From Longispora albida DSM 44784 (GTDB lineage Bacteria; Actinomycetota; Actinomycetes; Mycobacteriales; Micromonosporaceae), in the NCBI RefSeq assembly GCF_000379825.1, contig NZ_KB903837.1, positions 132,762 through 196,761 on the forward strand: a stretch of 64,000 nt of DNA, read 5' to 3'. The translations under genes and the position numbers were made by a program. This document shows, one piece after another, positions 58,966 through 64,000 of the stretch (the stretch's first letter is position 1; every line of letters begins with the position of its first letter). Below the pieces are notes generated by a model. That model searched no databases. It had not been told where the DNA came from and saw nothing but the letters and a program-made list of their open reading frames with translations.

Positions 58966-60147
58966 ATGACGATCACTATCCGGAGAACACTCGCCGTCCT
59001 GCTGGCAGCCGTCCTGCTGCCCGGCTGCGGTAGTAACCCCGTCAGCACCGGCACCGCCGCTGACGCCCGGGGCTGCCTGACGGCCTTCGATCCCGCGAAG
59101 GACTACTTCCCGGTCAAGTCCGCGATCACCCACGCGAAGAACTTCACACTGCGGTACGAGAAGTCCTATCAGGTGCTGACCGTGCAGCAGCCGTACCCGC
59201 AGGGCAAGCCGGAGTCCTATGTGCTGCTCAGGTGCGGGGCTCCCAAGCCGGACGTGCCGGGCGCGCAGGTGATCGAGACCCCGGTGCGCAGCCTGTACTC
59301 GGGCTCGACGACCCACCTGCCGCTGCTGGCCGACCTGGGCCGCCTCGACGTGCTCGCCGGGGTGTCGAACGCCGGTTTCGTGGTCAACCCGGAGGTCAGG
59401 AAGCGGATCGCGGAGAAGAAGGTCGCCGAGTACGGCGCGAACAACACCCTCGACGCGGAGCAGGTCATCGTCGCGAAGCCGGACGTCCTCATGACGGGCG
59501 GCACGGACAAGCCGGAGTACGCGACGCTGCGCAAGGCCGGCGTGCCGGTGCTCGCCAACGCCGAGTGGCTGGAGAGCACCCCGCTGGGACGGGCCGAGTG
59601 GCTGAAGGTGATGGCGGCGCTGACCGGCGACGAGGGCAAGGCCGCCACGGCGTTCGCCACGGTGGAACGCGACTACACGGCGGTCGTGGCGAAGGCGGCG
59701 AAGGCCACCGCGAAGACGCCGGTACTGCCCGGGACCATGAACCAGGGCACCTGGTACATGCCGGCCGGCGGCTCGTACATGGCCAGGCTGCTGGCCGACG
59801 CCGGAGCGAGTTACCCCTGGTCGGGCGGCACGGAGACCGGCAGCCTGAAACTGTCCTTCGAGGCCGTGTACGCGCAGGCGGGCCAGTCGCCGATCTGGCT
59901 GGCCGACAGCCAGTGGAAGACGCTCGCCGACGCCAGGAAGGCCGACGCGCGGTACGGCGAACTCGCAGCCGTGAAGACCGGCAAGGTCTGGTCGAACACG
60001 CTGGTGATCGGCCCGGGCGGCGGTAACGACTACTGGGAGCGTGGCGTGACCCGCCCCGACCTGGTGCTGGCCGACCTGTTCGCGATCGTGCACCCGGACC
60101 TGGCGCCCGGGCACACCTTCGCCTTCTACCGTCCCGTCCCGGCGTGA
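58966..60147 (+). CDS. cobalamin/corrinoid-type substrate-binding lipoprotein
   Basis: A 393-residue lipoprotein with lipobox LLPGC (Cys21) and the BtuF/FepB-like fold pattern (THLPLLADLGRLDVLAGVSN, EQVIVAKPDVLMTGG). ATG at 58966 follows GGAG. It overlaps the permease gene (GTGA). The upstream riboswitch points to a corrinoid substrate, although sequence alone would also allow a siderophore. Confidence 0.88.
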   Translation: MTITIRRTLAVLLAAVLLPGCGSNPVSTGTAADARGCLTAFDPAKDYFPVKSAITHAKNFTLRYEKSYQVLTVQQPYPQGKPESYVLLRCGAPKPDVPGAQVIETPVRSLYSGSTTHLPLLADLGRLDVLAGVSNAGFVVNPEVRKRIAEKKVAEYGANNTLDAEQVIVAKPDVLMTGGTDKPEYATLRKAGVPVLANAEWLESTPLGRAEWLKVMAALTGDEGKAATAFATVERDYTAVVAKAAKATAKTPVLPGTMNQGTWYMPAGGSYMARLLADAGASYPWSGGTETGSLKLSFEAVYAQAGQSPIWLADSQWKTLADARKADARYGELAAVKTGKVWSNTLVIGPGGGNDYWERGVTRPDLVLADLFAIVHPDLAPGHTFAFYRPVPA

Positions 60148-61187
60148 CCCCGGGTGCCCGCAGGGCCGCCGTGCTGGCGGTCCTGGGTACCAGCCTGCTC
60201 GCGGCCGTGGTGGTCGCGGTCGCGTCCGGCTCGGTCGCCGTGCCGCTGGGCGAGACCGCGCGCATCCTGGTCGGCCTGGCACCCGACGATCCACGCTGGA
60301 CGGTGGTGGTGGAGTCGGTACGGCTGCCGCGTGCGCTGACCGCAGCACTGGCTGGTGCCGCGCTGGGTGTGGCCGGCCTCCAGATGCAGACGCTGTTCCG
60401 TAACCCGCTGGCTGACCCGTTCTCCCTCGGCGTCAGCTCGGGTGCGAGCCTCGGTGTGGCGCTCGTCGTGACCGGGGCCGGCACGGCGGCGGGCGGCTTC
60501 ACCGCCGGGTTCGCCGCGGCGGGCCGGGTCGGCACGGTCGGGGCCGCCGCGCTCGGCGGGGCCCTCGTGCTGTCGGGGATTCTCGCGCTGTCCCGGCTGG
60601 TCCGCTCGGCCGTCACGCTGCTCGTGATCGGCGTGATGGCCGGCGCGGCCGCCACGGCGGTGGTCAGCCTCATGCTCACGTGGACGGACCCCTTGCGAGC
60701 CCAGCAGTTCGTGGCGTGGGGGCTGGGCAGTTTCGCCGGTACGACATGGGCCGACCTGGGCGTCTTCGGGCCGGTGACTCTCGCAGGGCTGGCTGTGGCC
60801 TGGCTGTCGGCCAAGCCGCTCAACGCCCTGCTGCTCGGCGAGAACTACGCCAGGACGATGGGCCTGAACGTCCGCAGGGCGCGGCTCGTCACGCTGCTCG
60901 GCGCTTCGGTACTGGCCGGGGCCGTCACAGCCTTCTGCGGGCCGATCGGCTTCCTCGGCATCGCCGTCCCGCACGTGGCCCGCAGGCTGATCGGCACGTC
61001 CGACCATCGGGTACTGCTGCCGGCGACCCTGCTCTGCGGAGCGGTCGCCGCGCTGCTGTGCTCGGTCGCCTCCCACCTGCCGGGCGGGGGAGTACTGCCG
61101 ATCAACGTGGTCACGGCGCTGGTCGGCGCGCCGATCGTGATCGTGGTACTGCTGCGCTCCCGCCGCCTGGACGGAGCGGTCTCGTGA
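60144..61187 (+). CDS. FecCD/BtuC-family ABC permease
   Basis: A 347-residue permease with about ten helices, family segments LPRALTAALAGAALGVAGLQ, FRNPLADPFSLGVSSGA and FCGPIGFLGIAVPHVARRL. It forms the channel for the corrinoid-type importer. GTG at 60144 overlaps the preceding stop and its own stop overlaps the ATPase start. Confidence 0.93.
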   Translation: MTPGARRAAVLAVLGTSLLAAVVVAVASGSVAVPLGETARILVGLAPDDPRWTVVVESVRLPRALTAALAGAALGVAGLQMQTLFRNPLADPFSLGVSSGASLGVALVVTGAGTAAGGFTAGFAAAGRVGTVGAAALGGALVLSGILALSRLVRSAVTLLVIGVMAGAAATAVVSLMLTWTDPLRAQQFVAWGLGSFAGTTWADLGVFGPVTLAGLAVAWLSAKPLNALLLGENYARTMGLNVRRARLVTLLGASVLAGAVTAFCGPIGFLGIAVPHVARRLIGTSDHRVLLPATLLCGAVAALLCSVASHLPGGGVLPINVVTALVGAPIVIVVLLRSRRLDGAVS

Positions 61188-62836
61188 CCGCCCCGACCCC
61201 GGACGGCCTGGTCCTCAGTGGCCTGGCGGTCGGCTACAAGCGGCGGGGCAGGGCCACGACCGTGCTGTCGGGGCTGGACGCCGCCGCCCGGCGAGGCGAG
61301 CTGACCGTGCTGCTCGGGCCGAACGGTACCGGTAAGTCCACGCTGCTGCGCACCCTGGCAGGCCTGCAACCGGCCCTCGGCGGCGAGCAGGTACTGGACG
61401 GCGAGGACCTGACCACGCTGTCCGATGTGGACAGGGCTCGCCGGATGGCCGTCGTGCTGACCGACCGGGTCGATCCCGGCCTGCTCACGGCGCGGGAGCT
61501 GGCCGGCCTCGGCAGGCATCCGCACACCGGGTTCACCGGGGCGCTGACCGAGGCCGATCACGCCGTCGTCAGCTGGGCGCTGGAGGCTGTGGGCGCCGGG
61601 CACCTCACGAACAGGCAGGCGGCGGAGCTGTCCGACGGGGAACGCCAGCGGGTCCTCACCGCCCGGGCCCTGGCCCAGGAGCCGGGCCTGATCCTGCTCG
61701 ACGAGCCGAGCGCGTTCCTCGACGCGCCGTCCAGGGTGGCGCTCACGGGCCTGCTGCGCCGGCTCGCCCGGGACAGGGACCTGGCAGTTCTCGTGTCCAG
61801 CCACGACCTCGAACTGGCGCTGCGCACGGCCGACCACGTGTGGCTCGTCGACCGGGACGGCCAGATGCACAGCGGCACGCCGGAGGAACTGGCCGTCGGC
61901 GGGCAGATCGCGGCAACGTTCGACACGGATGACCTCGTCTTCGATCCGGCCTCCGGCACCTTCGTGCCACCGGCGCCGGCTGGCGGCACGGTCCGGATCA
62001 CGGCTGGCGACCCCGCGATCCTCGGCCGGGCGCTTGCCAGAGAAGGCTGGCGGCCGGTGGAAGGCGAGGCTGACATCGAGATCGCCCCGGGCCACGTCGG
62101 CCTGGCCGACGGCGTGCGGACCCCACTGGGCAGCCTCGGCGAGGTGTCGGCCTGGGCCAGGGCACTCGGTCACGCGCCGAGGGCGATCCGCCGGGCCGGC
62201 TGTGGTCCAGCTCTGGCGGGGGCCGCCAGCTTCGGCGCCTATTTCAGGTCACAGGCCTTTTCCGGTACGCCGGTGGCGGAGCTCTACGCCGACCCCGGCG
62301 AAGCGGTCCGCGTGGTGGGCGCCCGGCTCGGGGAGGTGGAGTGGCGGGTCGCGGCGTCCACCATGCAGTTCGGGTACGCCGCGCGCCTGTGGTCCCTCGC
62401 GCTGGGCGCGCTCTCGGCCGGCGGGGTGCTGCCCGACCTCGACCCCATGACGTACGAGTACCCGGAGGAGGGCCCGGTCGCGTTGTCCCCTGGCGAGGGC
62501 GGCTGGCTGGTACCGCTGGGCGAGGCGCCGGTGTTACTCGCCCGGATCGTGATCGACGGGCACCTCCGGCCGCTGCACGCCGGCCTGCGGAGCCGGGGCA
62601 AGGTCGCCGAGGGGCTGCTCTGGGGCAACGCCGCCGCGGCGCTCTCCGGAGCCGTCCGGGTGATCGGGGACCCGGCACTCGAACCCGTGCACGCCGCCCT
62701 GCTGGCCATGCCCCCGCTCGCCGGAACCCTCGACGGCACCCTGCGGCGGAGCTGCTGCCTCTACTACCGAACCCCGTCCGGCGGCTACTGCGGCAACTGC
62801 CCGCTGCCCGCGACACGACAGGAGACACCAGCATGA
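61184..62836 (+). CDS. ABC ATPase fused to a FhuF-type [2Fe-2S] domain
   Basis: A 550-residue fusion. Residues 1-260 form a BtuD/FecE-like ATPase: Walker A GPNGTGKS (45-52), signature LSDGERQR, Walker B LILLDEPSAF, switch His in SSHDLELAL. Residues about 290-550 match FhuF-type reductases, ending with the cluster signature CC-x10-C-x2-C (Cys524, Cys525, Cys536, Cys539; CCLYYRTPSGGYCGNCPL). FhuF reduces ferric siderophores in the cytosol. Under a cobalamin riboswitch, the domain might instead reduce imported Co(III) corrinoid, or the substrate may be a siderophore after all. GTG at 61184 overlaps the permease stop; the stop overlaps the next start. Confidence 0.88.
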   Translation: MTAPTPDGLVLSGLAVGYKRRGRATTVLSGLDAAARRGELTVLLGPNGTGKSTLLRTLAGLQPALGGEQVLDGEDLTTLSDVDRARRMAVVLTDRVDPGLLTARELAGLGRHPHTGFTGALTEADHAVVSWALEAVGAGHLTNRQAAELSDGERQRVLTARALAQEPGLILLDEPSAFLDAPSRVALTGLLRRLARDRDLAVLVSSHDLELALRTADHVWLVDRDGQMHSGTPEELAVGGQIAATFDTDDLVFDPASGTFVPPAPAGGTVRITAGDPAILGRALAREGWRPVEGEADIEIAPGHVGLADGVRTPLGSLGEVSAWARALGHAPRAIRRAGCGPALAGAASFGAYFRSQAFSGTPVAELYADPGEAVRVVGARLGEVEWRVAASTMQFGYAARLWSLALGALSAGGVLPDLDPMTYEYPEEGPVALSPGEGGWLVPLGEAPVLLARIVIDGHLRPLHAGLRSRGKVAEGLLWGNAAAALSGAVRVIGDPALEPVHAALLAMPPLAGTLDGTLRRSCCLYYRTPSGGYCGNCPLPATRQETPA

Positions 62837-63387
62837 CCACCTACCGGATCACCGACGAGCCCGGCACGGGCGTCCAGCACGTCTGGGACCTGCCCGCCGA
62901 CCAGGACACCCTGCTCGCCATCGTCACGGACGTGTTCACCAACCACTGGGAGCACATCCATTTCGGTGTACTGATCCAGGGCGCGGCCTGGGAGGTCGCA
63001 GCCCCCAACGCCCCGGTGCGGATCAGCATGCTGGACGGTTACGTCACTGTCGACTTCGGACGATGGCACTTCCACCTGTGCATCGGCGAGCACACGGCCA
63101 GCGGCCCCGAACTCGGCGCGATCCGCCGCACCTCCCGCGCCGAGCTGTACCGGGGCATCGGCCGCGACCAGGCTCCGACGACGTGGGGGCTACGGCTGTT
63201 CAACGGGCGTGACGAGCAGCAGATGACGGTGATGCTGCCCAGCCCGTTCCTGACCGACACCCAGGACATCCTCGACGCTCCCGACTTCGGCAGGCTCGCG
63301 GCGTGGGACGAGCTCCGTGCCGCGTACCTCGGCCTGGAGCCCGACCCGCTGGACCGGACCGGCAAGGGGTTCAGTCACGCGAGGTGA
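62833..63387 (+). CDS. His-rich protein of the riboswitch operon
   Basis: A 184-residue cytoplasmic protein with His clusters (NHWEHIHFG, WHFHLCIGEH) that look like a metal or cofactor site. ATG at 62833 overlaps the fusion gene stop. I believe similar proteins occur beside corrinoid-type genes in actinobacteria, but cannot give a proven function. Its place in the operon suggests cobalamin or cobalt handling after import. A strong terminator follows. Confidence 0.75.
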   Translation: MTTYRITDEPGTGVQHVWDLPADQDTLLAIVTDVFTNHWEHIHFGVLIQGAAWEVAAPNAPVRISMLDGYVTVDFGRWHFHLCIGEHTASGPELGAIRRTSRAELYRGIGRDQAPTTWGLRLFNGRDEQQMTVMLPSPFLTDTQDILDAPDFGRLAAWDELRAAYLGLEPDPLDRTGKGFSHAR

Positions 63388-63410
63388 AGCCGCCGGGTAC
63401 GGCGGGAACG

Positions 63411-63456
63411 AAGGGCGTGGTGGTCAGCGTGCGAGCGCTGACCACCACGCCCTTTT
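63411..63456 (+). terminator. strong terminator of the importer operon
   Basis: AAGGGCGTGGTGGTCAGCG (63411-63429) pairs perfectly with 63436-63454 around a 6-base loop, and the stem runs into TTTT. Confidence 0.9.
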
Positions 63457-63467
63457 CGCGCCGACAC

Positions 63468-63498
63468 TTGACAACCCAAATATTCATAAGCCTATTGT
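63468..63498 (+). promoter_or_regulatory. promoter of the GntR-ABC operon
   Basis: TTGACA (63468-63473) and TATTGT (63493-63498) are separated by 19 bases. Just after, ACTAGGGAACTAG (63499-63511) could be the operator for the GntR protein itself. Confidence 0.6.
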
Positions 63499-63529
63499 AC
63501 TAGGGAACTAGATGAATGGAGTTGAGGGC

Positions 63530-63922
63530 GTGATCGAGTTCCACCTGGACAGCCGGTCGGGCGTCTCGCCGTATCTCCAGCTCGTCCAGCAGGTCCGCCA
63601 GGCGCTGCTGCTGGGCGTGCTGGAGGCCGGCGACCGGCTGCCCACGGTCAAGGAGGTCGTGGCTCAGCTGGCGATCAACCCCAACACCGTGCTCAAGGCG
63701 TACCGCGAGCTCGAGCGCGACGGGCTGGCCTCGGCAAAGCCCGGGGTGGGCACGTTCGTGACGGCGACACTCGCCGACGAGTCGCTCGCCGCGCACGGCC
63801 CGCTCCGTGAGGGACTGCGTGCCTGGCTGGCCGCCGCCCGCAAGGCCGGGCTCGACGAGGAGAGCATCGAGGCCCTGTTCCTGAGCACCTTCCGCACCCC
63901 CGTCACAGAGGAGAACGAATGA
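63530..63922 (+). CDS. GntR-family regulator, YtrA type
   Basis: A 130-residue regulator: winged helix (SPYLQLVQQVRQALLLGVLE, LAINPNTVLKAYRELERDG) with a very short C-terminal helical part, the YtrA subfamily that controls adjacent ABC transporters. GTG at 63530 follows GGAGTTGAGGG; ATG at 63512, near-leaderless with respect to the promoter, is the alternative. It overlaps the next ABC gene (ATGA). Confidence 0.9.
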   Translation: MIEFHLDSRSGVSPYLQLVQQVRQALLLGVLEAGDRLPTVKEVVAQLAINPNTVLKAYRELERDGLASAKPGVGTFVTATLADESLAAHGPLREGLRAWLAAARKAGLDEESIEALFLSTFRTPVTEENE

Positions 63923-64000
63923 CCCCCGTCATCGCGGCCAAGGGTCTGGGCATGCGGTACGGTCGGCGCTGGGCGCTGTCCGATTGCGACCTGGAGATCC
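63919..64000 (+). CDS. ABC transporter ATP-binding protein, 5' end only
   Basis: The first 27 codons read MTPVIAAKGLGMRYGRRWAL then SDCDLEI, the typical N-terminal strand of an ABC ATPase before the Walker A. It overlaps the YtrA-type regulator by four bases. The gene runs past the window edge. Confidence 0.82.
   Translation, partial: MTPVIAAKGLGMRYGRRWALSDCDLEI

Noticed and set aside
1-64000. CRISPR arrays, rRNA or tRNA genes
   Set aside because: No regularly spaced repeats and no tRNA or rRNA signatures were seen on either strand by eye.

Overview
The window comes from a high-G+C actinobacterium, most likely Micromonosporaceae or a close relative. The signs are roughly 70% G+C coding DNA, many GTG starts, short ATGA/GTGA gene overlaps, a WhiB protein, a mycothiol-type nitroreductase, the actinobacterial biotin synthase partner BsaP, and XRE-TPR regulators. 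The assignment rests on gene content only.

Layout. 0-2.2 kb: end of a thiolase gene and a fadB-type beta-oxidation gene. 2.2-9.8 kb: mostly minus-strand genes (hydrolases, MFS exporter, DoxX, RNase Z, a NarL-type two-component system, a LuxR regulator). Two small inverted-repeat elements lie between or against these genes. 10-14.7 kb: accessory stretch with WhiB, a NUDIX/XRE pair, a deaminase-toxin gene split by an in-frame TGA, a possible immunity gene and a decayed integrase. 14.7-17.5 kb: nitroreductase, OmpR-type two-component system, small membrane protein. 17.6-30.8 kb: secreted enzymes (two M4 metalloproteases sharing a C-terminal module, an ExeM-type nuclease, a membrane EEP protein) interrupted by an AT-richer islet with a SIR2-domain gene. 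31-39.6 kb: surface and regulatory genes, an ECF sigma/membrane-protein pair, and an XRE-TPR / 2OG-dioxygenase / NUDIX group.

39.6-46.4 kb: polar amino-acid ABC transporter and the biotin locus, with bioB-bsaP facing bioA-bioF-bioD. 46.4-49.8 kb: a strongly foldable leader, a YraQ-type permease and TIGR03943-type operon. 49.8-55.6 kb: hydrolase, HxlR/oxidoreductase pair, NUDIX, lipoprotein, GNAT, TetR and XRE genes. 55.7-58.6 kb: an unusual set coding for a Cys-rich micropeptide, a Q/P/F/Y-rich low-complexity protein, a small helical protein and a subtilase-fold protein whose Ser, Asp and Asn active-site positions are substituted. 58.6-63.4 kb: a cobalamin riboswitch driving a BtuF/BtuC-like importer whose ATPase is fused to a FhuF-type iron-sulfur domain, plus a His-rich protein. 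63.4-64 kb: a YtrA-type GntR regulator and the start of an ABC ATPase.

Best candidates for something undescribed are the 55.7-58.6 kb pseudo-subtilase set, a hairpin with an invariant 7-nt loop found both inside a MITE and exactly at the integrase breakpoint, the SIR2 islet, the TGA-split deaminase, the ATPase-FhuF fusion under B12 control, and the double multibranch RNA at 46.4 kb. All functions are read from sequence by eye; no database search was run.
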